From assembly GCF_947502415.1 (NCBI RefSeq), contig NZ_CANMZV010000010.1, forward strand, positions 122,286-186,285: 64,000 nt of DNA. The letters run 5' to 3'. This document shows positions 17,977 to 27,350 of this stretch, piece by piece. The first letter of the stretch is position 1; every line of letters starts with the position of its first letter. The DNA comes from an uncultured Photobacterium sp. (GTDB lineage: Bacteria; Pseudomonadota; Gammaproteobacteria; Enterobacterales; Vibrionaceae). Both the position numbers and the translations under genes were made by a program. The notes under the pieces are model-generated. The model did no database searches. It was not told where the DNA came from and was given only the letters and a program-made list of their open reading frames with translations.

Positions 17977-19881
17977 ATGAACTCTCTTGGGTTTAAAAAA
18001 ACAATAATACTATCTGTTGCATTATTAGTTGCAGCAAGCCTGCTTGCATCCAATTGGTTTGCTTATCTTTCACTGAAAGAAAGTACGATTAGGAGCGTTA
18101 ATGACAAATCAATGTCGATTTTGTCATATGAGGCAGAAAAGGTAGAAACTTGGTTCAGTAACAAGGCCCAAGCGATCCAGTCTGTTGCTGACAATTATGA
18201 CTCCGGCCTTACTGCGGAGATTTTTGTAAAGCTGGCGAAATTAACCGCTGATGGTTCTGGGTTCAGTTATATTGTTTTTGGATTGGATGATGGCCGTGCC
18301 TTCATGAATGAAAGCGATGATGTTTGGGTTCATGGCGTGGCAGATACCGAGAGATATGATCCTCGTGTCCGCCCTTGGTATAAGCTGGGCCAAAGGTCTG
18401 ATAGCCTGGCCGTGACAGATATCTATACAGATTCCGGGACTGGTGAGAAGCTGATCTCTATCGTTAAGCGCGTTAGCAACGGGGTTGTACTTGGTGATAT
18501 TGAGTTATCGATTTTGAATAAAGCGGTTCAGAATGTGAACTTCCCAGGTGCCGTAACGTCGATTGTTGATGAGTCGGGAATGGCGTTAGCCTCTAATTCT
18601 CCAGTTCTGAAGGTGGGTGTTCGTCTTGATAGCCTGGGTATGGCTGATGTGCAGAAGGCAATGGTTTCTAATCATGAGTTTACGATACCTTATACTCTTA
18701 ATGGCGTTAATAAGGTGGCTTTTACCAGAACAATAGAACTGGTTAACGGTAAACGTTGGTATCTGTTCATTGGTGTGGATGAGTCCATTGCCTATGCCGA
18801 AGTAGATAAAGCATTAACCCACGCTATTTTCACCTCATTGGGTATGCTATTTGTCGGAATAGTTCTTGTTGTGGTTATTCTGAACTTCCTGTATCGCCCA
18901 ATTCTGTCTTTAAAAGAAATGGTGACAGATTTGTCACAGGGGAATGGCGATCTTACTCGTCGCTTGCTAGTTACCAGTGATGATGATCTCGGTCAGATAT
19001 CTCAGGGGATTAATGCCTTTATTGCCAACCTGCAAACGCTGATGCGTGATGTTTCTCAGGCTTCACAGCATATTTCACATAGTGTCGATCATCTTAAGAT
19101 GCAGACCGAAGTGAACCACAAAGTCCTTACTGCCCATACATCCGAAACTGATCAGGTTGTTGCTGCGGTTGAGGAAATGAGCGCGACAGCGGGAGATGTT
19201 GCTAATAATGCGGCGGAAGCATCACAGTTTACCCACAAAACCAATGCTCAGGTGGTGGATTCGAAAGTCGTGGTAACCAATGCGACAAAAACAGTTTCGC
19301 AATTGGTTGATGAAGTTGAGAATACAGCACACAGCATTACCGCTATTGAAAAAGATACGCTGGAAATTACTAATGTCCTGAACGTGATCGGCGAAATCGC
19401 CGAGCAGACCAACCTGTTGGCGTTGAATGCGGCGATTGAAGCTGCCCGTGCTGGCGAACAAGGCCGAGGTTTTGCGGTGGTTGCTGATGAAGTCCGTGCT
19501 CTGGCGGCCAGAACACAGGAAAGCACCGGTGAAATTGAGCAGACCTTGAATAACTTGCGTAATGGCTCGAATGACGCTATTTCGGCAATGGATACAACAA
19601 AGTCGACTTGTGAAAAATCAGCCGAGACAACCTCTTTAGTGGCAAGTGATCTGGATTCGATTGCCCAGTCAGTAACTCATATCAATGATCTTAATACGCA
19701 AATAGCAACTGCGGCTGAACAACAAAGCTCGGTTGCTGGAGAGATCACCAGAAATATGAATGAGATACGTGAGATTGTGAGCAAGTTGTCTCAAAATGAA
19801 GAAGCGACGTTGAATGAAACACTTAGTCTTGCTGCGGCAAACAGCCAGCTTATATCGGTAGTCGGTAAGTTTAAGTTATAG
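17977..19881 (+). CDS. Methyl-accepting chemotaxis protein with dCache_1 sensor
   Basis: Chemoreceptor of 634 residues. TM1 is about 8-28. The periplasmic dCache_1 domain carries [11 protein letters not shown] and [18 protein letters not shown], the ligand-pocket signature of this class. TM2 lies near residue 290, then HAMP ([20 protein letters not shown]) and a signalling domain with [19 protein letters not shown]. The ATG at 17977 has AAAGGG 9 nt upstream and gives the usual short cytoplasmic head MNSLGFKKT. The C-terminal part closely resembles the neighbouring minus-strand receptor (same AAxxQLxxxVxKFKL ending), suggesting an old duplication with sensor divergence. Confidence 0.92.
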   Translation: MNSLGFKKTIILSVALLVAASLLASNWFAYLSLKESTIRSVNDKSMSILSYEAEKVETWFSNKAQAIQSVADNYDSGLTAEIFVKLAKLTADGSGFSYIVFGLDDGRAFMNESDDVWVHGVADTERYDPRVRPWYKLGQRSDSLAVTDIYTDSGTGEKLISIVKRVSNGVVLGDIELSILNKAVQNVNFPGAVTSIVDESGMALASNSPVLKVGVRLDSLGMADVQKAMVSNHEFTIPYTLNGVNKVAFTRTIELVNGKRWYLFIGVDESIAYAEVDKALTHAIFTSLGMLFVGIVLVVVILNFLYRPILSLKEMVTDLSQGNGDLTRRLLVTSDDDLGQISQGINAFIANLQTLMRDVSQASQHISHSVDHLKMQTEVNHKVLTAHTSETDQVVAAVEEMSATAGDVANNAAEASQFTHKTNAQVVDSKVVVTNATKTVSQLVDEVENTAHSITAIEKDTLEITNVLNVIGEIAEQTNLLALNAAIEAARAGEQGRGFAVVADEVRALAARTQESTGEIEQTLNNLRNGSNDAISAMDTTKSTCEKSAETTSLVASDLDSIAQSVTHINDLNTQIATAAEQQSSVAGEITRNMNEIREIVSKLSQNEEATLNETLSLAAANSQLISVVGKFKL

Positions 19882-19900
19882 GTTTACAATTAATCAAAGG

Positions 19901-19942
19901 GCTCAATATCACCACTTTCAGTGTGTGATATTGAGCCTTTTT
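19901..19942 (+). terminator. Rho-independent terminator after chemoreceptor
   Basis: GCTCAATATCAC (19901-19912) pairs with GTGATATTGAGC (19925-19936), followed by CC and seven T residues. Confidence 0.92.
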
Positions 19943-20252
19943 TTGTATTGAATTAATTGCGTTAGTGAAGGGGATTTGATTAATTTCATTATTAATAATT
20001 AGGAAATGTGAATCGGGTTTTAAATTAACGTATTGATACTGGTGTTATATTCTGGTTTTTTGCATTTTTACCCGTTGTTTGCTTTTAAGTGTTTTGTGTT
20101 TGTATAGAGCACAAAGGAACTGTATTATGCGTGAATGTTAAATGGCGACGGTTTAACAGAACGATATAAATTATTTATCCTAAGGTTGCATTACCCTACC
20201 GTATATTTTTCAACTTGTTGATAAATAATGATTAAAAGAGAATTGTTACTAT

Positions 20253-21884
20253 ATGAATATAAAACAGCTATCGATAAAGACCAAATTGCTCTTTTTGGTG
20301 TTTCTCATTTCCTCCATTTTCATTTTTTCATTATTATTTATAAAATCAGCAAACAATCGAGTAGCCAGCAACTTTAACCAGTTTTATAACCATACTTTTT
20401 CGGCGACTATCTCTTTTGAAAATATTAAAAGCTTGCAAACCGACATTATGTTGAATGTCAGGGGCTTACAAATATCCTACCTTTTGAATTTAACAAATCA
20501 GGTTGATGGCTATACCTATAATGTTGATCGTTCAATAAAGGAAACGCCTGAGTTGATGGCGAAGCTGAGAAGTGAATTTAACGGTGATATGACTTTGGTT
20601 GAAAAGCTGAATCGCCAAATCTTAACTTTCCAGAATAAGACAAACGCTTTCGTAAAGGCGATGCAGTCAAGCGAAAATAACAAAGCTCCATTTCCTGTGT
20701 TTGCCGCATTTCGTGATTCTTATTCAGAATTGGATAAACAGTTTAATGAGCTGACCGAAATAAATAAGCAGGCAGCTGATTTTTCACATAAAGATGCGAC
20801 TGAAGCAATCAGCAACGCGACGTGGATGTTTTATGTTTCGGTTGTCGTTGCTCTGCTTATTGCAGCTCTGGTAGCGGTTCTGTTTTCAAACAAAATGATC
20901 AGTAATATTAACCGGGTTAAAGATGCGGCTGTTGATTTGGCTCAGGGTAAGTTAACAACGCATTGTGATGTTGAAGGCGGGGATGAAATTGCTCAGTTGA
21001 GTGATGCATTAAACTCAACGATTCAGAACCTGAACAAGACACTGGCTGCTATCAGTAGTTCTACACAAGTTGTTACTAACAATAGCCAGGCGCTACTTGA
21101 AGCAAACAATACTATTCAGGATGTTTCTACAGAGGTGTCAGACAATACGGTTCAGGCGGCGACGGCAATTGAAGAGTTGACCATTACCAGTAAAGACATT
21201 GCTAACAATACATCAGAAACAGCACATACTTCCGACAGCATGACAGCGCTGGCTCATAAGGGCATTGAGTCATCCAATGAGACTAAAGATGCTGTGATGG
21301 GGCTGGTAAGTAATTTGGATAAGGCTTCGGGTGTTGTCGGTCAGTTAAGGGATGAATCAAGCCGGATAGAAAGTATTCTTGACGTGATCCGTGGTATTTC
21401 CGAGCAGACCAACTTGCTGGCATTGAATGCAGCTATTGAAGCGGCGCGCGCCGGTGAGCAGGGCCGTGGGTTTGCTGTTGTAGCTGATGAAGTCCGTAGT
21501 CTGGCTCAACGTTCCCAATCATCGGTGAATGAGATTGAGACCATGCTGACACAGTTGAGTTCTGCCTGTGAGCATACCGTTAATATGATGGCTGAAAGTA
21601 CCGAAATCGCTACTTCGGCAGAAGGCAGGGTTGTTGAAAGTAACGAGTTGATTGAAGATATCCTGTCGATGATCCAACAGGTGAATGCTCAGACTCAGCA
21701 AATTGCAACGGCAGCAGAAGAGCAGAGCTCGGTGGCAGCTGAAATTAGTACTAATATGCATGTGGTGCAGGAGTTGTCTAATAAGGCGGCAGAGATATCT
21801 TCTGAGACTGTCTCCAGTAGTGACGAAATGAACCATGTTAGCCAGCAGGTACAAGATCAGGTACGATTCTTTGAGTTGCGTTAA
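20253..21884 (+). CDS. Methyl-accepting chemotaxis protein with four-helix-bundle-type sensor
   Basis: Chemoreceptor of 543 residues. TM1 is about 10-30 and TM2 about 191-212. The ~160-residue periplasmic region between them is predicted all-helical (no Cache-like beta motifs), consistent with a 4HB/TarH-type sensor. The HAMP-linked region is [20 protein letters not shown], and the signalling tip has [19 protein letters not shown] and [17 protein letters not shown]. It ends [12 protein letters not shown]. The ligand is not predictable. It is the third receptor in a row (15.3-21.9 kb). About 300 AT-rich nt upstream show no other gene. It is terminated at 21901-21936. Confidence 0.92.
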   Translation: MNIKQLSIKTKLLFLVFLISSIFIFSLLFIKSANNRVASNFNQFYNHTFSATISFENIKSLQTDIMLNVRGLQISYLLNLTNQVDGYTYNVDRSIKETPELMAKLRSEFNGDMTLVEKLNRQILTFQNKTNAFVKAMQSSENNKAPFPVFAAFRDSYSELDKQFNELTEINKQAADFSHKDATEAISNATWMFYVSVVVALLIAALVAVLFSNKMISNINRVKDAAVDLAQGKLTTHCDVEGGDEIAQLSDALNSTIQNLNKTLAAISSSTQVVTNNSQALLEANNTIQDVSTEVSDNTVQAATAIEELTITSKDIANNTSETAHTSDSMTALAHKGIESSNETKDAVMGLVSNLDKASGVVGQLRDESSRIESILDVIRGISEQTNLLALNAAIEAARAGEQGRGFAVVADEVRSLAQRSQSSVNEIETMLTQLSSACEHTVNMMAESTEIATSAEGRVVESNELIEDILSMIQQVNAQTQQIATAAEEQSSVAAEISTNMHVVQELSNKAAEISSETVSSSDEMNHVSQQVQDQVRFFELR

Positions 21885-21900
21885 TTAATACCAAATTGAA

Positions 21901-21936
21901 AAAGGCCATCAATGAGTATTGATGGCCTTTATTTTT
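21901..21936 (+). terminator. Rho-independent terminator after chemoreceptor
   Basis: AAAGGCCATCAAT (21901-21913) pairs perfectly with ATTGATGGCCTTT (21918-21930), GAGT loop, followed by ATTTTTT. The left arm is preceded by AAAA, so it may also serve the convergent gene ending at 21959. Confidence 0.93.
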
Positions 21937-21958
21937 TATAATGATTTAATTAGTTCAA

Positions 21959-22834
21959 TTAGCCACAAACAAACCAGGAGTTTGCTGCCGCTGTAATATA
22001 GGCTAATCGATGCCATTCAAGTTGCTCTAGTGCAGGAGCTGTTCTGATATCTCCTCTTAATTTTGTTGTGGCAGCCACTTTGACCATTCCGCCATTAACG
22101 CTGTGTACGGTGCCCCGGTAGGTGTAGCCGGCGGGAGAATCTGCCGGACGGTTATACAGGCAGACGATGGCTCCTATTCTGGTGTAGATATATTCGCTTT
22201 CTTCGTTCCATAACTCGGTTGCGACAGGTTCTTGTGGAGCCTGATAGAGGTGTCCGAGTGTTGAATCAGGGATCACCAATTGACGTTTGGCTGAATAAGG
22301 CTGGTAGCCCAGTACTTTGGCGGCTTCAAACCACTGGTTATGGTTTGCTTCGGTATTTTCTACTACTTTCAGGGTGACAAATGGCCCGTCGAGACATAGG
22401 TCTGACCATAATTCAGTACTGGATATTTTGGCATAGAATAATGGGTATTCATCAATTGTATTGCTGTTATAGACACACCAGGTACCAGTTTGCTGATGGA
22501 TTAGCTGTCCATGGTTGGCATCACAGACGCGTTTAGCCAGTAGATTGAACTCTTCAATATCATCGGCTGCACTTTGCGGACTATTGGCACAGTAGCGGTA
22601 GGTAAATGAGAAAGCACTTTTAGGATAGAACAGACCTTTGTCTACCACTGCGCCATTAATGCGCGTGTCATTAAGAGTAATGAAGCTTTTTGCATAGTCG
22701 TTAAAACGATAGGTGTGGATGTTGGATTCTGAGTCTGAGAGCGAGCTACAACCTGAGAGAGAAAGGGCAGAGAGTACAGTCGGTACCATTACAGATATAT
22801 TGAATCGTGCAGACATCATTTTCCAGACATACAT
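21959..22834 (-). CDS. Putative lipoprotein of unknown function
   Basis: About 291 residues. The N-terminus has a hydrophobic stretch (SVMVPTVLSALSLSGC) with a lipobox LSGC, so the mature protein should be lipidated at the Cys and exported. The mature part contains many paired cysteines and aromatic residues, a DANHGQLIHQQTGTWCVY segment, and C-terminal TYRGTVHSVNGGMVKV, but I recognise no family. Starts are ambiguous: TTG 22843, ATG 22834 (AGGTG 8 nt upstream, chosen) or ATGs at 22819/22816, which give a more usual signal peptide. It is divergent from ynjE. Confidence 0.65.
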   Translation of the reverse strand: MYVWKMMSARFNISVMVPTVLSALSLSGCSSLSDSESNIHTYRFNDYAKSFITLNDTRINGAVVDKGLFYPKSAFSFTYRYCANSPQSAADDIEEFNLLAKRVCDANHGQLIHQQTGTWCVYNSNTIDEYPLFYAKISSTELWSDLCLDGPFVTLKVVENTEANHNQWFEAAKVLGYQPYSAKRQLVIPDSTLGHLYQAPQEPVATELWNEESEYIYTRIGAIVCLYNRPADSPAGYTYRGTVHSVNGGMVKVAATTKLRGDIRTAPALEQLEWHRLAYITAAANSWFVCG

Positions 22835-22993
22835 ACGCAACACACCTGTAACCGTAATAATAAATATTTTTAATTATATAAGCTGTTCATAGTATGGCAG
22901 CTTTTTGGAATATAGGGAGTGTGATCGCATAGCAATAAACCATTCTATTAGTCAGGTAATATGTGCGACTGATTTCATTTTTTATGGTTTATT

Positions 22994-24280
22994 ATGTTTA
23001 AAAACAAGCTGTTATTGCTATCTTCTGTTGCAATGCTTTCTCACCCGGTGATGGCGGCAAGTTTCAATGATTTGGCTGAACTCAATCAGAGTGATTATCA
23101 GGTTATTGATTGTCGTTCCAGTAATCATTACAACGGCTGGCCAGAGGAAGGACAAAGCCGTGGAGGCCATTATCCCGCTGCATTTAATATTGATGCGAAT
23201 TGGCTGGATTCTCTTAATACTGATGATTTTTCCGCTTTGCTTGACAAGCAGGGTATTCAAACGGACAAGAGAACTTTTCTTTATTGTGATGCTGAAAAAG
23301 CAGAGAAACTACATCAAAAATTAGTTCAGTTGGGTATTAAGAACGTTGGCCTCATTGAAGAAGGCGTGACTGCCTATAAAGGCGAACTGGAAGTATTGGA
23401 AAACTATCAGCAACTGGTTCCAGCATCATGGTTGAAACAGCTGATTGGCGGTCAGAATGTCAGTCATTCTCCTGAGAAAGGCTACGCACTTGTGGAAGTA
23501 GCGTACGGCCCGCCGACAAAATATCTGGTATCGCATATTCCGTCTGCTCAGTACCTTAATACCAACGATATCGAATCAGAGCCATTGTGGAATAAGGTTG
23601 ATGATAAAAAGCTGGCCGAAACGATCAGAAACCTCGGTATTCGCTTTGATACAACCGTAATTTTGTATGGCCGCGATAATATTCCGGCAGCTCGCGCAGC
23701 TAATATTCTGATGTACGCCGGGGTTAAGGATGTGCGGTTACTCAATGGCGGCTGGACTGCCTGGGTTGATGCCGGCTATCAGACAGAACCGATGCGCAAC
23801 CATGCTGAACCGGTTGATTTTGGCAAACAGATTCCGGCAAATCCTCAGTACATCATTGATGTGCCGGAAGCGAGAGATATTCTGGCTGATCCTGAGCATA
23901 AGTCACTGGTGAGTATCCGTACCTGGGATGAGTATATCGGTAAGATCAGCGGTTACACCTATATCAAACCGAAAGGTCGGATTGTCGGTTCTAAATGGGG
24001 GCATGCCGGTTCTGACTCATTGCACCTGGAAGATTTTCGAAATCCGGATCAGACTATGGTCAGCCCAAATGTCATGATGCGTTACTGGCAGCCATGGGGA
24101 ATTAATAAAGATCAGAAAGTTTCTTTCTATTGCGGGACCGGTTGGCGAGCTTCAGAGACTTTCTTCTACACCTATGTGATGGGCTGGAAAGACATCAGTG
24201 TGTTTGATGGTGGCTGGTATGAATGGAGCGGTGATCCTGCCAATCCGACTACCACTGGTGAGCCGAAGAAAAACATTTAA
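22994..24280 (+). CDS. ynjE: Periplasmic triple-rhodanese sulfurtransferase YnjE
   Basis: 428 residues with a signal peptide (MFKNKLLLLSSVAMLSHPVMA) and three rhodanese-like domains. Domain 1 (about 25-140) starts YQVIDCRSSNHYNGWP. Domain 2 (about 145-265) has HIPSAQYLNTNDIESEPLWN, VILYGRDN and RLLNGGWTAW. Domain 3 (about 290-420) has SIRTWDEYIGKISGYTYIKP and the active loop YCGTGWRASE. The match to E. coli YnjE runs over the whole length. The functional Cys is in domain 3, and domain 2 has Gly at the equivalent place. Domain 1 has FLYCDAEKAE, a Cys where I recall none in E. coli. It likely moves sulfane sulfur in the periplasm. Confidence 0.92.
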   Translation: MFKNKLLLLSSVAMLSHPVMAASFNDLAELNQSDYQVIDCRSSNHYNGWPEEGQSRGGHYPAAFNIDANWLDSLNTDDFSALLDKQGIQTDKRTFLYCDAEKAEKLHQKLVQLGIKNVGLIEEGVTAYKGELEVLENYQQLVPASWLKQLIGGQNVSHSPEKGYALVEVAYGPPTKYLVSHIPSAQYLNTNDIESEPLWNKVDDKKLAETIRNLGIRFDTTVILYGRDNIPAARAANILMYAGVKDVRLLNGGWTAWVDAGYQTEPMRNHAEPVDFGKQIPANPQYIIDVPEARDILADPEHKSLVSIRTWDEYIGKISGYTYIKPKGRIVGSKWGHAGSDSLHLEDFRNPDQTMVSPNVMMRYWQPWGINKDQKVSFYCGTGWRASETFFYTYVMGWKDISVFDGGWYEWSGDPANPTTTGEPKKNI

Positions 24281-24304
24281 CTCATTCAATTGGAAAGATA
24301 ATTG

Positions 24305-24330
24305 AAAGGAGCGCAAAGCGCTCCTTTTTT
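24305..24330 (+). terminator. Rho-independent terminator after ynjE
   Basis: AAAGGAGCGC (24305-24314), loop AAA, GCGCTCCTTT (24318-24327), then TTT. Confidence 0.93.
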
Positions 24331-24353
24331 CGTATTGATCAAAAAAGGGTTAG

Positions 24354-24635
24354 CTATTGAGAGAGCTGCCAGCTGATGGCAGAGCGTTCCATGGCCTGCA
24401 TCAGGACCAGCAGTTGGGCGAAGGCTTGTGCCGAGCCGATATTATTTTTTGCGTCAGCGGTTAGCTGTTGGCTGAGGGGCAGAACTTCGACAAGACCCAA
24501 TAGTTCAGCATCCTGCTGCCAGCGTTTTAGCTGGGTGCGGATTGATGGTGTCAGGTTGTCTGTTCCTTGCAGGCAAATCATTTGGGCGATCTGGTGCCAC
24601 TGGCTGAAAAAGGTGCTGAGATTATGGTTGTGCAT
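24354..24635 (-). CDS. Small uncharacterised protein ending the yeh-type operon
   Basis: 93 residues starting MHNHNLSTFFSQWHQIAQMI, helical, rich in Gln and Leu, with no domain I recognise. The ATG at 24635 lies 14 nt before the end of the SWIM-protein gene (stop at 24622), the same overlap length seen at the yehL/yehM junction. The same frame could be extended upstream to 24776, but that would overlap the SWIM gene by 155 nt. Position and overlap suggest translation coupled to the SWIM protein and a role as an accessory subunit. Confidence 0.65.
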   Translation of the reverse strand: MHNHNLSTFFSQWHQIAQMICLQGTDNLTPSIRTQLKRWQQDAELLGLVEVLPLSQQLTADAKNNIGSAQAFAQLLVLMQAMERSAISWQLSQ

Positions 24636-26247
24636 GGCTTTTTGCCTTTGTATTGAAGTCCGTTGCAGTGAATATATCCAATAGATGGAATCCGACTGTC
24701 GATATGCTAGGTACCCAACGCCCGAATAAGAGTTTGGAACCCTTTTTTTTCGCGTTCCTTTGGCAATGTGCGTCAAAGGTAACGGTGAGCGTTTGACCGC
24801 ATAGGGTCTCTACGGTGCAGTTGCCGTATGCTTGGTGTGAGTGCCAAGTCACCGTCATATCGCTGTCAGTGAGCACCCAGCCTAATGCATCGGTCAGTGG
24901 GTCGAAAAAAGGCTGACTGTACTGGTTTCCCAGTCGCTGCCACTGTGAATGGACAGACAAGGCCGGGTCGTCTTCCAAATTGTCCCAGCTGATAGCTTCC
25001 GGGGCCGAAAGCAGGCAGTCTATTTTCAACGAATGGTTATCGCTGACTTGGCCCTTAAAATCGACACTTTGGAAGGCCAGTTCAGGTAGGGAAATCGTCT
25101 GATTGTCTGCCGTGATAATCCGTTGTCCCTTTAGAGCGGTGCGGTGGTCCCAACTGCGATCCATATGGGCTTTTCGACCTTCACTAATGCAGTACCAGCG
25201 CGCGGCTTGTCGTTCATACAGGTAGAAACGGTAGCCTCTGGCATCGTCTTCGCTATGCCAGTATTCAGCGCGGACAGCCATGACATCCTGTAAGGTGACA
25301 GGGGTATATTGCCTTTTGTGTCGACCTGCCAGTTGGTAAAGGGGGAGTTGGCTCGGTGCGGCCTGAATTGCTCGCAGGTAAAGCAGCAGCTGTCCAATTT
25401 GTTCAAGGGCAATATCAGTCGTTGCGGTGAGATGCCGTTTGGTAACGCCATTGAGGGTTCGCAGCAGTTTTCCCAGCAAGGTGGCGATTTTCGGTAGGTC
25501 GTGCTGACCCAGTTCGGTAACGAAGCTCTCTCCTTGCGTAAGCTGGATCGGTAAGACGTTCTTCAGTCCATAGCCCAGTATTTGGTTGAGCCAGTGTTCG
25601 ACTTCCTTAATTTTCTCTCGCTGAGGCTCTTTTAGTTGTGTTTGTTGTTGCTCAGAAGGCAAGGTGAAGCGTGACTCCTGTACCGATAGCCCTATTATTG
25701 CCAAGGCTTGATGTTGACAACGAGTTTCCTGACAGGAGCAAACGAGGTGGTTCCAGTCAACTTGGGCTGGCAAATAAACTTGATAGGTTTTTTTGCCAAT
25801 CTGGCAGTCGATCAGCGCATGATCGGGATGAGTACTCAGCTTTATGGTTGCGCCTTTATGCCAGCTTGTTAGCGCTTTCTGGCTTTTGGCCTTGCCAAAA
25901 ATAGCTTCCAGCTCCGCATAGTTTTCGACAAGCCATGGGGCTATTTCGAATGCTACGGGGCTTGCTGCGGGTTGCGATGCGGGCAGGGATTGCAGAGCAA
26001 GTATAAAGGCTATTTTATGGCTGCAAGGCTCAAGGGCTCCACAATCACATTGTAGGGCAGTCAGTTCGGGGGCTGCCAGAGTGATCTGAAAACTATCAAT
26101 GTGGCCGCTAATCGTATGTTCTTCGATTTGCCATTGAGTGATATCTGCATTGGCTGCCTGCTTTTTGGCACGGCGGAGCAGGCCTCGGTTGGTCCAGGTC
26201 AGCAGAAACTCATCGGTAATTTGTTGGGTCCAGGCTAGCAGCGTCAT
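24622..26247 (-). CDS. yehQ: SWIM zinc-finger protein (YehQ-like)
   Basis: 541 residues. Two CxC...CxH SWIM-type zinc motifs are visible in the first third: CDCGALEPCSH (about residues 67-77) and CSCQETRCQH (about 172-181). SWIM fingers bind nucleic acid or protein. The remainder has no recognised domain. It corresponds in order to yehQ in the E. coli yehI-L-M-P-Q set. The start is the ATG at 26247, which overlaps the stop of the VWA gene as ATGA (4-nt overlap), indicating translational coupling. Possible upstream starts are inside the VWA gene and less likely. Confidence 0.82.
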   Translation of the reverse strand: MTLLAWTQQITDEFLLTWTNRGLLRRAKKQAANADITQWQIEEHTISGHIDSFQITLAAPELTALQCDCGALEPCSHKIAFILALQSLPASQPAASPVAFEIAPWLVENYAELEAIFGKAKSQKALTSWHKGATIKLSTHPDHALIDCQIGKKTYQVYLPAQVDWNHLVCSCQETRCQHQALAIIGLSVQESRFTLPSEQQQTQLKEPQREKIKEVEHWLNQILGYGLKNVLPIQLTQGESFVTELGQHDLPKIATLLGKLLRTLNGVTKRHLTATTDIALEQIGQLLLYLRAIQAAPSQLPLYQLAGRHKRQYTPVTLQDVMAVRAEYWHSEDDARGYRFYLYERQAARWYCISEGRKAHMDRSWDHRTALKGQRIITADNQTISLPELAFQSVDFKGQVSDNHSLKIDCLLSAPEAISWDNLEDDPALSVHSQWQRLGNQYSQPFFDPLTDALGWVLTDSDMTVTWHSHQAYGNCTVETLCGQTLTVTFDAHCQRNAKKKGSKLLFGRWVPSISTVGFHLLDIFTATDFNTKAKSHAQP

Positions 26248-27350
26248 TTCTTTATCACCTCGGCAATCCATTTGCTCAAGTTTTCCGGTGTCATTGATGC
26301 TATGGGCATACCTTTCGCGAGCAAATGTTCGGTTACATGGTTGTTGTACTGGGCATTGCCCTGTTGATCCAATGCTGTCAGGCCGAGCAGGGTAATGCCA
26401 TCTTGCTGCATCTTGTCGACAGTTTGATAGAGTGGCTGCGGCGAGCCGCCTTCGGCAAAGTCGCTGATAAGGACAACGATAGAACGTTGCGGGTGCTCGA
26501 TTTGGCTGTGGGTAAAGGCAAGTGCACCACCGATGTCTGTTCCGCCGCCCATCTGTACATTTAGCAGGACATTGAGTGGTGAATCGGCCTGATCGGTGAA
26601 ATTGACAACTCGGGTATCGAAGAGGTAGAGCCGGATGTTGATCATCGGCAAGCGGCAGAATATCGCAGCAATTACTGAAGCGTGGATCAGGGCGCTGAGC
26701 ATTGAGCCGCTCTGATCAATCACCAGATAGATATCCCACGGAATCTGGTTGTGTTGGGTCTGGTAGAAAAATGGTCTTTCCAGAATAAACGTGTCGTCTT
26801 CCGACTGGTAATGCTTCAAATTGCGCGTTATCGTGCGTTGCCAGTCGGTATAGGACAATGGCATGGGGCGAGCCTGTGTCAGCGGGATCCGTTGGCGGCT
26901 GAACATGCTGCGAACCGGCTGTGATAACACTTGTTCAAGTTCTTCACATACAGTGCTGATAATACGCTCGATCTCTGGCGACAGGCTTTCTGGTAGTTTG
27001 TCCTTGAAGGCCAGTAAGGTTTGTAGCAGTGCCATATCCGGCTTTTGTTGACGCAGCAGTTCTTCGTCCATTAGCAATTCAGTCAAACCGTAATGGTCTA
27101 ATCCGTGACGTTGCAAGATATCGGCCGTTGCTTTCGGGAAGGCTCGCCGCACTTTGTGCAGCCAGTCGACCGGGCAGGGCGAGCCGGAGTGTCTTCCGCC
27201 AATGTGGTGCCATGGCACCCTTGCCTGATACTCCCTGTCATAAAGCTCATCCAGACATTCGTCTTTACGTGCATCGTCCTCGCCGAGTGTCTGTGGAGAT
27301 CGGTTACCGAGGATCAGACGCCAGCGGCGGGAAAGTTCGTGATTATTCAA
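26244..27350 (-). CDS. yehP: VWA-domain protein (YehP-like)
   Basis: 368 residues. The N-terminal half is mainly helical. The C-terminal von Willebrand factor A domain (about 200-365) has an intact MIDAS: DIYLVIDQSGSM (DxSGS), GGGTDIGGAL (Thr) and VVLISDFAEGG (Asp). In MoxR-linked systems the VWA protein is the metal-dependent partner handled by the AAA+ ATPase. The only upstream start available is TTG at 27350, which overlaps the DUF5682 gene end by 8 nt. A rare start with tight overlap suggests translation coupled to the gene before. Confidence 0.88.
   Translation of the reverse strand: MNNHELSRRWRLILGNRSPQTLGEDDARKDECLDELYDREYQARVPWHHIGGRHSGSPCPVDWLHKVRRAFPKATADILQRHGLDHYGLTELLMDEELLRQQKPDMALLQTLLAFKDKLPESLSPEIERIISTVCEELEQVLSQPVRSMFSRQRIPLTQARPMPLSYTDWQRTITRNLKHYQSEDDTFILERPFFYQTQHNQIPWDIYLVIDQSGSMLSALIHASVIAAIFCRLPMINIRLYLFDTRVVNFTDQADSPLNVLLNVQMGGGTDIGGALAFTHSQIEHPQRSIVVLISDFAEGGSPQPLYQTVDKMQQDGITLLGLTALDQQGNAQYNNHVTEHLLAKGMPIASMTPENLSKWIAEVIKK

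Noticed and set aside
20139..20169. Sigma-28-like promoter before the chemoreceptor at 20253
   Set aside because: TAAA and an ACGATATAA segment are present, but the spacing is about 2 nt too long and the -10 match is poor.
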